Source of the DNA: Paenibacillus macerans
GTDB lineage: Bacteria; Bacillota; Bacilli; Paenibacillales; Paenibacillaceae
Direction of reading: 5' to 3'
NCBI RefSeq assembly: GCF_023715465.1
Contig: NZ_JAMBOE010000002.1
Coordinates: forward strand, 577,104-641,103
Length of the DNA stretch: 64,000 nt
A program made the position numbers and the translations under genes. Below are positions 9,159-19,528 of the stretch, one piece after another; within the stretch, counting starts at the first letter, position 1; the number at the start of each line of letters is the position of its first letter. The notes under the pieces are model-generated. The model had not been told where the DNA came from. It saw only the letters and a list, made by a program, of their open reading frames with translations, and did no database searches.

Positions 9159-11261
9159 TTAATCATCGGCTCCGTCGTCGTTTTCCTCGATGGCCTCCAC
9201 GTAGTCGCAGGAAGTGCATTGCAGCTTTCCTCCCTGCTTGTTCCGCTTCTCTACGAGCAGCGAACCGCATTTCGGGCAAGGCTTCGGCGACGGCTTATCC
9301 CAGGATACGAAATCGCATTCCGGATAACGATCGCAGCCGTAAAAAATCCGCCCCTTCTTGCTGCGCCGCTCCACCACATGGCCTTCCTTGCATTTCGGGC
9401 AAGTTACGCCGATATCCTTAACGATCGGCTTCGTGTTCCGGCAATCCGGGAACCCCGAACAGGCCAGGAACTTGCCGAACCGTCCCAGCTTATACACCAT
9501 TGGTTTGCCGCATTTCTCACAAATTTCGTCGGAAACCTCGTCTTCGATCTCGATTTCCTTCATCTCTTCCTCGGCCACGCTCAGCCGCTTCTCGAACGAT
9601 TCGTAGAATTCGCTAAGCACCCGGACCCAATCCTCGGCGCCATCTTCCACATGGTCAAGATCTTCCTCCATATGCGCCGTAAACTCCACATCGAGAATTT
9701 CCGGGAAAAATTGCTCCATTTGCTCGATGACCAGCTCGCCCAACTCGGTAGGCACAAACTTCTTCTCCTCAATGGCAACGTATCCGCGTTTTTGGATCGT
9801 CTCCAGGGTCGGCGCATAGGTACTTGGGCGTCCGATGCCCAGTTCCTCCAGCGTTTTGACGAGGCGGGCCTCCGTATACCGCGGGGGTGGCTGGGTGAAG
9901 TGCTGCTTTGGCTCGATCTCTTCCGTGATCAGCTTATCCCCTTGCGCCAGCGGCGGCAAAAACTTGTCATCGTCGTTGGCGCTGCCGTCGTCGTTGCCTT
10001 CCACATACAGCTTCATAAATCCCGGAAAGCGGATTTTCGAGCCGACGGCTCGGAACGTTGCTTCGCCGGCAGCGATATCGACGGACAACGTATCCAGCAC
10101 GGCCGAGGACATCTGGCTGGCCATAAAGCGGTCCCAAATCAGCTTATACAGCCGGTACTGGTCTCGGCTGGTGAATTCCTTGACCGATTCAGGATCGCGC
10201 ATCGCCGACGTCGGGCGGATCGCTTCGTGGGCATCCTGAGCGCCGGCCGCTTTCTTCGAGTACTGGCGCGGCGATTCGGGAGCGTAGTCTTCGCCGTACT
10301 TGCCCAGGATATATTCCTTCGCTTCCTCCTGCGCCGACGCGGCAATCCGGGTTGAGTCGGTACGCATGTAGGTAATGAGGCCGACAGTGCCTTCCTTCCC
10401 AAGGTCAACGCCCTCATAAAGCTGCTGGGCGACCGACATCGTTTTGGCGGCGCGGAAATTCAGCTTGCGGGCCGCTTCCTGCTGCAGGGAGCTGGTCGTA
10501 AACGGAGCGGCCGGATGGCGCAGACGTTCCTTCTCCTTGACCTCGGCAACACTGAATTTGGCTTTGTCGATCGATTGTAAAATCTCCTTAACCTGCTGCT
10601 CGCTCTTTAGCTCAAGCTTCTCGCCGCGGAATTGATGAAACTTCGCTTCGAACGAGGATTCTCCGGTTTTTAGCCTCGCCGTAATACTCCAGTATTCCTC
10701 GGGTACAAACGCGGAGATTTCGTTTTCCCGGTCCAAAATGATCTTGACGGCAACCGATTGAACGCGGCCGGCCGACAAGCCTTTTTTGACCTTTTTCCAC
10801 AGCAGCGGGCTGATCTTGTAACCGACGAGCCGGTCCAAAATGCGTCTGGCCTGCTGCGCGTTCACCAAATCCATATTGATCTTGCGCGGGCTTTTAAACG
10901 CATCCTTCACCGCCTGCTTCGTAATCTCGTTAAATACGACGCGGCACGTTTCCTTTTCATCCACGTCCAGGACATGGGCCAAATGCCAGGCTATCGCTTC
11001 TCCTTCGCGATCGGGGTCGGCTGCCAGATAGATTTTTTTGACCTTTTTACTGGCATCCTTCAATTCTTTTAATACGGAACCCTTCCCACGGATCGTAATA
11101 TACTTCGGACTGAAGTCGTTCTCAACTTCAACCCCAATTTGGCTTTTGGGCAAATCGCGAACATGGCCCATTGAGGCTTTCACGATGTATTTGCTGCCTA
11201 GGTATTTGCCAATCGTTTTCGCCTTGGCAGGCGATTCCACGATGACGAGTGAATCCGCCAC
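9159..11261 (-). CDS. topA: DNA topoisomerase I
   Basis: Type IA topoisomerase that relaxes negative supercoils. From the GTG at 11261 (GAGAGGAGG eight bases upstream) it is 700 residues; an upstream in-frame ATG at 11288 is less likely. Domains in order: Toprim with [17 protein letters not shown], catalytic-tyrosine motif [12 protein letters not shown], then three C-terminal four-cysteine zinc ribbons beginning [16 protein letters not shown] and CPKCGSLL. It sits between dprA and trmFO as in other Bacillales. Confidence 0.96.
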   Translation of the reverse strand: MADSLVIVESPAKAKTIGKYLGSKYIVKASMGHVRDLPKSQIGVEVENDFSPKYITIRGKGSVLKELKDASKKVKKIYLAADPDREGEAIAWHLAHVLDVDEKETCRVVFNEITKQAVKDAFKSPRKINMDLVNAQQARRILDRLVGYKISPLLWKKVKKGLSAGRVQSVAVKIILDRENEISAFVPEEYWSITARLKTGESSFEAKFHQFRGEKLELKSEQQVKEILQSIDKAKFSVAEVKEKERLRHPAAPFTTSSLQQEAARKLNFRAAKTMSVAQQLYEGVDLGKEGTVGLITYMRTDSTRIAASAQEEAKEYILGKYGEDYAPESPRQYSKKAAGAQDAHEAIRPTSAMRDPESVKEFTSRDQYRLYKLIWDRFMASQMSSAVLDTLSVDIAAGEATFRAVGSKIRFPGFMKLYVEGNDDGSANDDDKFLPPLAQGDKLITEEIEPKQHFTQPPPRYTEARLVKTLEELGIGRPSTYAPTLETIQKRGYVAIEEKKFVPTELGELVIEQMEQFFPEILDVEFTAHMEEDLDHVEDGAEDWVRVLSEFYESFEKRLSVAEEEMKEIEIEDEVSDEICEKCGKPMVYKLGRFGKFLACSGFPDCRNTKPIVKDIGVTCPKCKEGHVVERRSKKGRIFYGCDRYPECDFVSWDKPSPKPCPKCGSLLVEKRNKQGGKLQCTSCDYVEAIEENDDGADD

Positions 11262-11338
11262 AGGTTCGTCCTCCTCTCGAACGTACAAACTTCCATCTCA
11301 TATAGTCATATATTCAGCCACTCTCGGTTTGGAATGGA

Positions 11339-12424
11339 CTATATTAGTTGATAAACGGAGCCAGGGAGCTGGAGCACCGTTTTTTTCATGATTAAAGATA
11401 ACAGAACTGAATGTAAAAGTCCAAAATCCCATTTAGTTTTTACAAGCAATTCGTCAAAACTGGCGATTCCCTGCTCCAACATATGGTATATGCGCCGCTC
11501 CTCATCTGTCAACTTGTTTGCGATTTTCCCGGTTGGAACAGGCATTTCGGGCGCAGAAAGGAAGCGCGCATATTCCTCCCAAATATCCTGGGCACAAGTC
11601 ACGATTTTCGCCCCCTGCTTGAGCAGCGCCAGCGTGCCGCGGCTTTTGGGCGAGGTGATCGGGCCGGGTACGGCAAACACGTCGCGGTTCGCCTCCAACG
11701 CCCAGTCCACCGTATTAAGCGAGCCGCTGCGGGCGTCCGCTTCCACGACCACCGTGCCGCGGCCGATCCCGGCGATGATCCGGTTGCGCCGCGGAAACAT
11801 GCCAGGGTGGCCTGGCGTGCCGATCGGGTATTCGGAGACGATCAGCCCCTGCTCCGCGATGCTGCGGTACAGGGAGGCGTTCTCCGGAGGATAAGCGACA
11901 TCGATGGCCGTTCCCAGCACGGCGATTGTCGAACCGCCCGACCGGAGCGCCGCCTCCTGGCTGATTCCGTCAATCCCGCGGGCCAAACCGCTGACGACCG
12001 TAATGCCTTGGGCGCACAGCTCCTCCGCCAGCTGAACGGCAACCTTGCGCCCATAGGCGGTAGGCAGACGCGTTCCTACGACGGCTACAGACAGCGTGGA
12101 GAGCAAGCGGGGCTCGCCCAGCGTGTACAATACCCAAGGCGGGCTGGCGGTCTCCTTCATTAATATGGGATACTCCTCATCAAACCGGGTGATCGCTCGA
12201 ACTTTATTACGCCTCATCAGCTCCAGCCGGGACTCGATCCAGTCCAAGGTGAAAAGCTTGGACATTTGCAAGGCCAGCTCGGAACCGAGCCCCCGCTCCA
12301 TCCAGTCCGCGGAGCTAAAGTCCGGCGCCCCCTCCCAACCGGGCCGGGACAGGATGCCTTGAATCCTCTTCCAGCCAAGTCCGGGGCTTTCGTGCAGCCC
12401 CACCAAAATCCATTTTTTCTCCAT
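11339..12424 (-). CDS. dprA: DprA (Smf), DNA-processing protein
   Basis: DprA binds incoming single-stranded DNA during transformation and loads RecA. From the ATG at 12424 (GGAGG seven bases upstream) it has 361 residues. The N-terminal SAM-like part is followed by a Rossmann-fold core with VVGTRLPTAYGRKVA, VSGLARGIDGISQEAA and the FPRRNRIIAGI motif, and a C-terminal winged-helix-like part. It is upstream of topA. Since comM, another transformation gene, is interrupted at 31.6 kb, an intact dprA here is relevant to competence. Confidence 0.95.
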   Translation of the reverse strand: MEKKWILVGLHESPGLGWKRIQGILSRPGWEGAPDFSSADWMERGLGSELALQMSKLFTLDWIESRLELMRRNKVRAITRFDEEYPILMKETASPPWVLYTLGEPRLLSTLSVAVVGTRLPTAYGRKVAVQLAEELCAQGITVVSGLARGIDGISQEAALRSGGSTIAVLGTAIDVAYPPENASLYRSIAEQGLIVSEYPIGTPGHPGMFPRRNRIIAGIGRGTVVVEADARSGSLNTVDWALEANRDVFAVPGPITSPKSRGTLALLKQGAKIVTCAQDIWEEYARFLSAPEMPVPTGKIANKLTDEERRIYHMLEQGIASFDELLVKTKWDFGLLHSVLLSLIMKKTVLQLPGSVYQLI

Positions 12425-12459
12425 GTCCATTCCTCCATTCAGATGTGTGCCAGGACAAC

Positions 12460-12505
12460 AAAAAAAGCAACCTTCCCGCCGCAATGGGCCAATAGAAGGT
12501 TGCTT
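12460..12505 (-). terminator. Terminator after sucD
   Basis: A perfect 11-bp stem (AAGCAACCTTC at 12465-12475 with GAAGGTTGCTT at 12495-12505) is followed on the minus strand by a T run. It ends the sucC-sucD transcript before dprA. Confidence 0.9.
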
Positions 12506-12534
12506 ACCTTTTCCTTAATTATACCAAATAAAAA

Positions 12535-13464
12535 TCAATGTGTCGTGCAGCGTTCGAGCAGACCGCGTTCTTCGAGCACGCTGACGAGCGTGGCGCCCAT
12601 TTCCGAAGGGGTAGGGGCCACTTTGATGCCACAAGCCTCAAGCTTGGCTATTTTTTCCTTCGCCGTGCCTTTCCCGCCGGAAATGATGGCGCCGGCATGG
12701 CCCATCCGTTTCCCCGGAGGCGCCGTAACGCCGCCGATGAAACCGACGACAGGTTTCGTCATGTTTTCCTTAATCCAATCGGCCGCCTCCTCTTCCGCCG
12801 TGCCGCCGATTTCCCCAATCATGATGACGGCATGCGTGCTCTCGTCTTCATTAAACCGGCGCAAAATGTCGATAAACTCCGATCCCTTGACCGGGTCGCC
12901 GCCGATGCCGACGGCCGAGGATTGCCCGATACCGCGGGTCGTAAGCTGATGCACGGCTTCGTACGTCAGCGTGCCGCTGCGCGATACGACGCCGACATGG
13001 CCCGGAAGATGAATGTATCCCGGCATAATGCCGATTTTACATTCCCCCGGGGTGATTACGCCAGGGCAGTTCGGACCGATCAGCACGGTGTTTTTTCCTT
13101 CCATATAACGTTTGACCTTAACCATATCGAGCACCGGAATCCCTTCCGTAATGCAAATGACAAGCTCCATTTCCGCCTCTACGGCTTCAAGGATGGAATC
13201 GGCCGCGGCAGCCGGCGGCACGTAAATAACGCTAGCCGTCGCACCGGTAGCGGCTTTCGCTTCTTTCACCGTGTTAAAAACGGGCAGGCTGACCGTGCTC
13301 CCGTTTTCCAGCGCGATGTCGACCTGGCTTCCCCCCTTGCCGGGCGAAGTCCCCCCCACCATTTGGGTGCCGTAATCCAGGGCGCCTTTAGCGTGAAACA
13401 GGGCGGTTTTGCCTGTAATCCCCTGGGTGATGACCTTTGTATTTTTATCGACCAAAATACTCAT
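12535..13464 (-). CDS. sucD: Succinyl-CoA synthetase alpha subunit
   Basis: SucD is the CoA-binding subunit with the phosphorylated histidine of the TCA-cycle enzyme that interconverts succinyl-CoA and succinate with substrate-level phosphorylation. The 309-residue protein shows the N-terminal CoA-binding fold ([14 protein letters not shown]), the [12 protein letters not shown] region and the active-site segment [21 protein letters not shown] containing the histidine. The start is ATG at 13464 after AGGGGAGG-type SD. It directly follows sucC. Confidence 0.96.
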   Translation of the reverse strand: MSILVDKNTKVITQGITGKTALFHAKGALDYGTQMVGGTSPGKGGSQVDIALENGSTVSLPVFNTVKEAKAATGATASVIYVPPAAAADSILEAVEAEMELVICITEGIPVLDMVKVKRYMEGKNTVLIGPNCPGVITPGECKIGIMPGYIHLPGHVGVVSRSGTLTYEAVHQLTTRGIGQSSAVGIGGDPVKGSEFIDILRRFNEDESTHAVIMIGEIGGTAEEEAADWIKENMTKPVVGFIGGVTAPPGKRMGHAGAIISGGKGTAKEKIAKLEACGIKVAPTPSEMGATLVSVLEERGLLERCTTH

Positions 13465-13497
13465 ATTTCGAGCCTCCCCTTCATGGATAGGTAAAAC

Positions 13498-14658
13498 TTA
13501 GGATACGAGCGAAACGATCTTTTGCGCGCCGTCGGCCATGGAGTCCGCGGATACGATCGCCAGCCCCGATTCGGCCAATATCCGCTTCCCGAGCTCGACA
13601 TTCGTCCCTTCCAGGCGCACGACGAGCGGACGGTCCAGACTGACCTGTTTCGCCGCTTCCACAATGCCGGAAGCAATGACGTCGCATTTCATGATGCCAC
13701 CGAAAATATTGACGAAAATGCCCTTCACTTTGGCGTCGGACAAAATGATTTTGAACGCCTCCGTGACTTTCTCGGCCGTCGCGCCGCCCCCTACATCCAG
13801 GAAGTTGGCAGGGTCGCCGCCATAATATTTAATGATGTCCATCGTCGCCATCGCCAGACCGGCCCCGTTAACCATACAGCCGATGTTCCCATCGAGGGCG
13901 ATGTAACTAAGGTCGAATTTCGAAGCTTCGATTTCCTTTTCGTTTTCTTCTTCCAAATCGCGCAGCTCCAAAATGTCCTTGTGACGGAACAAAGCATTCG
14001 AATCGAAATTCAGCTTGGCGTCGAGCGCCAGCACATTGCCGTCTCCGGTCACGACCAGCGGGTTGATTTCCGCGATGGAGCAATCTTTGTCGATAAACGC
14101 ATTGTACAAAGCCAGCATAAACTGCGCGGCTTTCCCGACGAGCTCGTTTGGAATGTTGATCGCAAAAGCCAAGCGGCGCGCCTGGAACGGCGTAAGCCCA
14201 ACCGCCGGATCGACCACTTCTCTGAAAATTTTCTCCGGCGTCGCTGCGGCCACTTCCTCAATTTCAGTGCCGCCTTCCTCGGAAGCCATCATCGTCACAC
14301 GTCCGGTTCCCCGGTCCACGACGACGCCGACATAATATTCCTTCTTGATGTCGCAGCCCTGCTCGATCAGCAGGCGCTTAACCTCCTTGCCTTCCGGCCC
14401 CGTCTGATGCGTGACCAGCACTTTGCCGAGAAGCTCCTGTGCATAGCTTTTGACTTCGTCCAAATTTTTCGCAACTTTGACGCCGCCGGCTTTTCCCCGG
14501 CCCCCGGCGTGGATTTGCGCCTTGACGACGACAACAGGCGTACCCAGCGCTTCCGCCGCTTTCACGGCTTCGTCGGCCGTAAATGCCACCCGTCCTTCAG
14601 GAACGGCAACGCCGTACTGCTTCAGGACTTCTTTTCCTTGATATTCATGGATATTCAT
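13498..14658 (-). CDS. sucC: Succinyl-CoA synthetase beta subunit
   Basis: SucC is the nucleotide-binding subunit with an ATP-grasp fold. From the ATG at 14658 (AGGAGG nine bases upstream) it has 386 residues, the usual length; the in-frame ATG at 14679 lies before the [19 protein letters not shown] is the family's N-terminus, and the C-terminal [13 protein letters not shown] and [12 protein letters not shown] segments are intact. It starts the sucCD operon; a possible CcpA site overlaps its promoter. Confidence 0.96.
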   Translation of the reverse strand: MNIHEYQGKEVLKQYGVAVPEGRVAFTADEAVKAAEALGTPVVVVKAQIHAGGRGKAGGVKVAKNLDEVKSYAQELLGKVLVTHQTGPEGKEVKRLLIEQGCDIKKEYYVGVVVDRGTGRVTMMASEEGGTEIEEVAAATPEKIFREVVDPAVGLTPFQARRLAFAINIPNELVGKAAQFMLALYNAFIDKDCSIAEINPLVVTGDGNVLALDAKLNFDSNALFRHKDILELRDLEEENEKEIEASKFDLSYIALDGNIGCMVNGAGLAMATMDIIKYYGGDPANFLDVGGGATAEKVTEAFKIILSDAKVKGIFVNIFGGIMKCDVIASGIVEAAKQVSLDRPLVVRLEGTNVELGKRILAESGLAIVSADSMADGAQKIVSLVS

Positions 14659-14742
14659 GCGTAAAAATCCTCCTATCAACAGGCGGTATTAGAGGTTAAA
14701 AAGCAAGCCCTCATCATGGAAACAACAGCTGAAACCCAGATT

Positions 14743-14771
14743 ATTGTACCACTTTTTTAAAACGCTTTCCT
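14743..14771 (-). promoter_or_regulatory. Putative sucC promoter overlapped by a cre-like site
   Basis: On the minus strand TACAAT (14743-14748) is preceded at 17 bases by a poor -35 (AGGAAA). A cre-like 16-mer with core GAAAGCGTTT covers 14756-14771 and differs from the CcpA consensus at two conserved positions. Its overlap with the -35 would fit repression by CcpA, but this is inference from the motif. Confidence 0.35.
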
Positions 14772-14811
14772 TAAAAAGTTCATCATTTATACACAACTTT
14801 TTTATATCGTT

Positions 14812-14832
14812 TTCATCTCAAGTTGAGATGAA
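14812..14832. promoter_or_regulatory. 21-bp perfect palindrome, operator-like
   Basis: TTCATCTCAA and TTGAGATGAA flank a single central G in the sucC upstream region. A related imperfect palindrome with the same CATCTC/GAGATG half-sites lies at 14905-14921, about 90 bases further upstream. The pair looks like a two-site operator for an unidentified dimeric regulator. Confidence 0.5.
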
Positions 14833-14890
14833 TCATCACTAGACTCATTTCATCATTTTTAAGCGTGTATCCGCTGAAAAAAAGCTGATT

Positions 14891-15056
14891 TTTGTCGAAA
14901 CACACATCTCGCATTGAGATGAATTTCGACTTTTCCCGCAGCAATCCGCACGTTTGCCTCTATTGTTTCAATGTGAGAAATGTGTTTGCACACCAGAAAT
15001 AGCCGGCATCTACGGCCGAATTTAGGTCTATATTCCTATGCTTATCATTTGTCGAA
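14891..15056. promoter_or_regulatory. Spo0A-box-like nonamers upstream of sucC
   Basis: TTTGTCGAA, a perfect match to the Spo0A box consensus, occurs at 14891-14899 and again at 15048-15056. A one-mismatch copy in the other orientation lies near 14924-14932, so that the first and third form the outer arms of an inverted repeat around the CATCTC/GAGATG palindrome. The rest of 14833-15400 holds no credible gene. Binding is inferred. Confidence 0.35.
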
Positions 15057-15409
15057 GGGACGTCAGAAACTACTTTTATATCCGATAGACCCAAATGAGA
15101 TATACTTTTGCATTTCAACCGCTTATATATAGAAAAGTATGGATAATGGAATGCACTTTTGCGCTTGACCTCAATCCGGCTGCCATGGTGTCGTTCTGAT
15201 CCGTGCTCGCAAATTATAACATATAAGAATTGTTCAGCTCCGCTGAAAACTTATAAACACAACTTTCGCAGAGCAAAAATCAGCTTGAGTCCTTGAACTG
15301 AAGGTTCTCAAGAATTAAGATAGGCGGCTGGCAAAATAGAAAAACACCGCTTCGCTTGGTGAAGCAGGAGTGACGAGCTTCTACGATCAGACAGAAGAGG
15401 TGTCTTTCA

Positions 15410-15650
15410 TTGTTATTGACCATCAGCCCGACCTAAATCAACTGCCAAGGGCGTTGAAAGCTTGAGGATAGGGAAGACCGGTGGGTTGCGCGGCAGATCA
15501 ACACTCGCTGTCCGGACGCTTTGCACGATTATCCCGTTTGATCAGGGTAGCCGAGAAACAGACAAGCTCGGGAGAAGAATATATTTGGTGGAGAAGCAGA
15601 TAGGTTCGAGATAATTTAGACGGGCTTAGGAGCAGGAAACAGGTTTAGGG
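15410..15650 (+). repeat. Dispersed repeat, copy A (degenerate mobile-element fragment)
   Basis: This segment matches, with many point differences, the reverse complement of 26411-26660. Shared exact blocks include AAGGGCGTTGAAAGC (15447-15461), GCACGATTATCCC and TTTGATCAGG. A translated fragment ending LHDYP before a stop is common to both copies, so they may come from the 3' end of a mobile-element gene, but the family is not recognised. No intact gene is present. Confidence 0.7.
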
Positions 15651-15884
15651 GAGGTGAAACAGACCGGACAAGAGATCAAGACAAAAGATCAGGACAGGAG
15701 ACCAATGACAAGACGCGAGGGAAACGAAAAGACCGTGATTTTGCTGTAGCCGGAACCCTTCCATCTGCAGCAACGCCCACACCGTTCGTGCTAACTCACA
15801 CCAATCAGGTTGATCCGCATTAAGCTAACCCCTACCCATTTAGTTGATCTGCCTCAAACTCCCCCCACCGTTCCAGCGTCTCGA
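15651..15884. other. Gene-poor spacer with a small direct repeat
   Basis: Nothing credible is coded here. A diverged direct repeat of about 28 bp (GTTGATC-GC, then a C-rich end) occurs at 15809-15837 and 15843-15870, next to the end of the transposase gene. No terminal inverted repeat of an insertion sequence could be recognised. Confidence 0.4.
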
Positions 15885-16787
15885 TCAGGCCGCAGCCACA
15901 AGTGGCTGGTTCGGTTGGCGTGCGATCAGCCGGCGGTAAGGGATCGCCGGAATCGCCACACACATCTGCAGCAACTTCTGCTGCATCGTTTCTTCCGCTC
16001 CGGGCAGGTGCAACCGGCGGCGTACGGTATATTCGTTTAGGTACGCCTGCAGATGCTTCAGTCCCAAGGCTATATATGTACTCTTCAGCGATTCCCACGC
16101 CTCTCTCACCACTTTCCGCAAGGGCGTATACAGACGAAAGGCTAGAGGGAACGACTGTGCAGCCGATGTACGAACATCCACATGCCCGTTGATGAACGCG
16201 GCGAGTTCGTGACGGTTTGCCCTTTGTCCGTCTCCTCTCTTATGCGGCACCAGGCGGATTTTGACCTGCTCCGGCTCGCCCGATTCCTTGACCGTGCATC
16301 CCGCTATTACCGCCGTGGCATACGGATGCAGAAACTGACACCGGGACGGATTACACCCATACAGATCGCTGTTCACCTTCACGTCTCCGCAGAGCAGTTC
16401 CCGGGCATCGAATTCTAGGGCGGCATGGCGTATTTTGTGCAGCATCAACCAGGCGGTCTTGTAGGTGACCTCGATCACCTGGCTCAGCCGCATCGCCGAG
16501 ATGCCGTCCTCAAGCAGGAACAACTCCAGGGCCTCGAACCACTTGAGCAGGGGCAGATGCGTTCTTTCAAAAATCGTACCGACCAAAGCCGACGTTTGAT
16601 GCTTGCACTTTCCGCACTCGAACAAGGGGATATGCCGGGAGGTCAGAAGACTGCACTGGGTGTGAGCGCAGCGCGGACAGACGAAGCCGTTTGGCCACTT
16701 CATCGCGATCAGCGCCTCCATGCAGGCCTGCTCGCTGCTATAACGGCTGCTGAATGGTTGAAGTTCCGTTCCCGCATTGGCATCCAT
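15885..16787 (-). CDS. IS1595-like (ISXO2-type) transposase
   Basis: The 300-residue protein has the N-terminal zinc ribbon of this group (CPRCAH and CGKCKHQTSALVGTIFERT, about residues 37-72), a helical middle (ISAMRLSQVIEVTYKTAWLMLHKI) and a C-terminal part ending in LNEYTVRRRLH, which resembles the end of ISXO2-type DDE domains. The canonical DET/DEx start of that domain is not seen; the corresponding place reads GDVKVNSDLYG, so the catalytic set may be atypical. I saw no terminal inverted repeats or target duplication. A near-consensus sigma-A promoter with an SOS-like box lies directly upstream, unusual for a simple transposase. It could be a solo or domesticated copy. Confidence 0.75.
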   Translation of the reverse strand: MDANAGTELQPFSSRYSSEQACMEALIAMKWPNGFVCPRCAHTQCSLLTSRHIPLFECGKCKHQTSALVGTIFERTHLPLLKWFEALELFLLEDGISAMRLSQVIEVTYKTAWLMLHKIRHAALEFDARELLCGDVKVNSDLYGCNPSRCQFLHPYATAVIAGCTVKESGEPEQVKIRLVPHKRGDGQRANRHELAAFINGHVDVRTSAAQSFPLAFRLYTPLRKVVREAWESLKSTYIALGLKHLQAYLNEYTVRRRLHLPGAEETMQQKLLQMCVAIPAIPYRRLIARQPNQPLVAAA

Positions 16788-16814
16788 GTTCGCTCGCCCC
16801 CGAACTAAGAATTA

Positions 16815-16866
16815 CGAACTTACGTTCTATTTACTTCATTATACCAAACACACGTTCCCTTTTCAA
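16815..16866 (-). promoter_or_regulatory. Strong promoter with SOS-like (LexA) box before the transposase
   Basis: On the minus strand TTGAAA (16861-16866) and TATAAT (16838-16843) are 17 bases apart. Just downstream, at about +4 to +20, GAAC-TTAC-GTTC (palindromic core 16816-16827, with flanking C at 16815) matches the GAAC-N4-GTTC core of the Bacillus LexA box. LexA there would block transcription. The gene's ATG at 16787 follows 28 bases later. Confidence 0.6.
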
Positions 16867-17414
16867 GTCGAAAATCTCATCTGAACCGCCTCATTTTTTT
16901 CCTCATCTTTTTATTTTTTTCTCCTCTCTTTTATTGGAACCCTTGCTCTAGCCCCCACCCCCTGCCCTCTGAACGAAAGGGATACTCGTGCAAAGGCTGC
17001 TGGCAGGGACACCAAGACACGAACCTGACACGAACCCTTTGGGCAGCCCTCTCACCGGGCGTCGATTTGTGACACTGCTCGAGGGCGGCTACGGTGCAAA
17101 AGGTAGATGCGCTGACCTCGGCGAATCGTGACGCTCTCTTCATCGTTGACGCTTCCATGCTTCCATGTTTGAGCGGAATCGCAGTAAAACGGTCGAGTTG
17201 CTTGCCCGGTTTAGAGATCATGCCACCGGCACGTTTTACAAGGGATCTCCTATGCTCTTGATCAACGAAGTAGCCCAAAAAGCCGGGAAGACACTGTCCA
17301 CCTCAGATTCAGCGTCAACTCCGCCAATGGAATGGATTGCTGCTTTGCCCAACTACATCTAGGCTTGTCTGCCGATTTTTTGCTGCGGAAAGTTGAGTTA
17401 TAAATTCTATAAAC
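16867..17414. other. Gene-poor spacer with one diverged fragment of the dispersed repeat
   Basis: The open frames here have no SD and no recognisable product. On the minus strand, bases around 16970-16995 read TTTGCACGAGTATCCC, 15 of 16 identical to the core of the dispersed repeat at 15.5 and 26.5 kb, so this is likely another decayed fragment. Confidence 0.4.
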
Positions 17415-17448
17415 TAAAAAAACCGCCGGCACCAAAGACCGGCGGTTT
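17415..17448 (-). terminator. Terminator of the peptide ABC transporter operon
   Basis: A perfect stem AAACCGCCGG/CCGGCGGTTT (17420-17429 with 17439-17448) is followed on the minus strand by a run of T. It closes the operon ending with the OppF-like gene. Confidence 0.9.
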
Positions 17449-17523
17449 TAAACATTTGAGCGACATGCACAGGCTTACGCCATTTCCGCTTTCTACTATT
17501 GTATATGTTCGTCTCCAAATCAA

Positions 17524-18486
17524 TTAAACAAGATGGCAAGCGGCCTGCCGGCCGGAAGACACTTCCCTTAACACGGGGGTCTCCTTGCGGCAGATGTCGG
17601 TCGCCAGCGGGCAGCGCGTATGGAACGCACAGCCGCTTGGAGGATTTTCCGGATTAGGAACATCGCCGGACAAGACGATTCTTTCCGGACGCTGCTCCGG
17701 GTTTGGCACGGGAACGGCCGACATCAGCGCCTTGGTATACGGGTGCAGCGGGGCCGCGAAAAGCTCCGCCGTCGGCGCCAACTCCACCACTTTGCCCAAA
17801 TACATCACCGCAACGCGGTCGCTGATAAACTTCACCACGGACAGGTCATGAGAGATAAACAGATAGGTCAAGCCAAACCGGTCCTGCAGGTCCTGCATCA
17901 GATTCAGCACCTGCGCCTGAATCGATACGTCCAGGGCGGAGACCGGCTCGTCGCAGACGATAAACTTCGGGTTCAGCGCCAGTGCCCGGGCGATGCCGAT
18001 CCGCTGCCGCTGGCCGCCGGAAAACTCGTGCGGATAGCGGTCGGCGTGATAAGGCGATAGCCCGACGACCTCCATCAATTCGGCGACCCGGTCCTTCAAC
18101 GTAACGGCGCTGCCGGGATTGTGCGTACGGAGTGGCTCCTCCAGCGTTTGCCGTACGGTCCAACGCGGATCAAGCGAAGCATAAGGATCCTGGAACACCA
18201 TCTGCATCTGCGTGCGCAGCTGCCGCAACCCTTCCGGGTTAAGCGCACGCACGTCGGTGCCGTCGAACCAGATATCGCCGTCCGTCGGCTCGATCAGGCG
18301 AAGAATCGCCCGCCCTGTCGTCGATTTGCCGCAGCCGGACTCGCCGACCACGGCCAGCGTTTCCCCCCGCTGCACCGACATCGTAACTCCATCGACCGCC
18401 TTCACCGCGCCGACCTGTTTGGACAGTAGTCCTTTGCGGATCGGGTAATGCTTTTTCAGGTTGCGTACTTCAAGCAGCGTACTCAT
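17524..18486 (-). CDS. Peptide ABC transporter ATPase, OppF/DppF-like
   Basis: One of two ATPases that energise an oligo- or dipeptide-type importer at the inner face of the membrane. The 320-residue protein has Walker [15 protein letters not shown] (about 49-62), the Q-loop [14 protein letters not shown], signature [14 protein letters not shown], Walker [13 protein letters not shown], the switch histidine in ISHDLSVV, and the C-terminal oligopeptide domain with [14 protein letters not shown]. Its ATG overlaps the preceding gene's stop (ATGA), so translation is coupled. It is the last gene before the terminator. Confidence 0.93.
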   Translation of the reverse strand: MSTLLEVRNLKKHYPIRKGLLSKQVGAVKAVDGVTMSVQRGETLAVVGESGCGKSTTGRAILRLIEPTDGDIWFDGTDVRALNPEGLRQLRTQMQMVFQDPYASLDPRWTVRQTLEEPLRTHNPGSAVTLKDRVAELMEVVGLSPYHADRYPHEFSGGQRQRIGIARALALNPKFIVCDEPVSALDVSIQAQVLNLMQDLQDRFGLTYLFISHDLSVVKFISDRVAVMYLGKVVELAPTAELFAAPLHPYTKALMSAVPVPNPEQRPERIVLSGDVPNPENPPSGCAFHTRCPLATDICRKETPVLREVSSGRQAACHLV

Positions 18487-19460
18487 AGACTGGCCTCCTG
18501 TTCAAGCAGACAACGGCACAGATGTCCGGGGGCGATCTCTTTAAGTTCCGGCTCCGCCTGTTCGCAGCGTTCGACCCGCATCGGGCAGCGGGGCGCGAAA
18601 CGGCAGCCTGAAGGCATTTCGAGCGGATTCGGAACCTGTCCCGGAATCGACTTAAGCCGGTCGGCGTCCCCCGCCAGCTGCGGCAGTGAAGCCAGTAGCC
18701 CGCGGGTATAAGGATGCCTCGGCTCCCGGAACAGCGTCTTGACGTCCGTCTCTTCCACAACCTGCCCGGCATACATAATCACGACGCGATCGCACATTTC
18801 CGCCACAACTCCGAGGTCGTGGGTGATCATCATGATCGAAGTCCCTTCCTTGCTCTGCAAATCGCGCATCAGATCGAGAATCTGCGCCTGGATCGTCACA
18901 TCAAGGGCCGTGGTCGGCTCGTCCGCAATCAGCAGGCTCGGGTTGCACACCATCGCCATGGCGATCATCACCCGCTGCCGCATACCGCCGGACAACTGAT
19001 GCGGATATTGGTCGAATATTTTTTCGGGACGGGGAATCCCGACTTTGGCCAGCATCTCCACCACCCGCCTACGCGCTTCCTGTTTGCCGATTTTCAAATG
19101 ATAACGCGCGGCTTCGGATACTTGCTTGCCGACTTTGAATACCGGATTCAGGGACGTCATCGGCTCCTGGAAAATCATCGCAATCCGATTGCCGCGAATT
19201 TGCCGCATTTCCCTTGCCGAAGCGGTCAGCAGGTTTTTGCCTTCGAAGCGGATTTCCCCTGCCGCAACGCGGCCGACCCGCTTAGGAAGCAGCTGCATGA
19301 TCGACAGCGAGGTGATGCTCTTCCCGCACCCCGATTCGCCGACGATCCCGAGCGTTTCCCCTTTACGCACCGTAAAGCTGACACCGTCCACCGCTTTGAT
19401 CACGCCTCCCGGCGTCGTAAACTCCGTGCGGAGGCCGGAGATCTCCAGCAAATTGGCCAT
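18483..19460 (-). CDS. Peptide ABC transporter ATPase, OppD/DppD-like
   Basis: The partner ATPase of the importer, 325 residues. It shows Walker [16 protein letters not shown]-loop [14 protein letters not shown], signature [15 protein letters not shown], Walker [30 protein letters not shown] and the C-terminal [14 protein letters not shown] motif of the Opp/Dpp ATPases. The start is ATG at 19460 after AAAGGAGGGG. It overlaps the OppF-like gene by four bases. Confidence 0.93.
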   Translation of the reverse strand: MANLLEISGLRTEFTTPGGVIKAVDGVSFTVRKGETLGIVGESGCGKSITSLSIMQLLPKRVGRVAAGEIRFEGKNLLTASAREMRQIRGNRIAMIFQEPMTSLNPVFKVGKQVSEAARYHLKIGKQEARRRVVEMLAKVGIPRPEKIFDQYPHQLSGGMRQRVMIAMAMVCNPSLLIADEPTTALDVTIQAQILDLMRDLQSKEGTSIMMITHDLGVVAEMCDRVVIMYAGQVVEETDVKTLFREPRHPYTRGLLASLPQLAGDADRLKSIPGQVPNPLEMPSGCRFAPRCPMRVERCEQAEPELKEIAPGHLCRCLLEQEASL

Positions 19461-19528
19461 CCTAGTCCCCTCCTTTGCAAAAGAACTTCAATAATAACTC
19501 GTCAAGTTCGCCGCCCTGCTATTTCCTG

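Noticed and set aside
8928..10355. A 475-codon open frame on the plus strand
   Set aside because: It lies opposite trmFO and topA, has no SD and no domain; both opposite genes are certain.
13522..14664. A 380-codon open frame on the plus strand
   Set aside because: Antisense shadow of sucC.
16931..17278. A 115-residue gene on the minus strand
   Set aside because: No SD, odd composition, and its end matches the decayed dispersed repeat.
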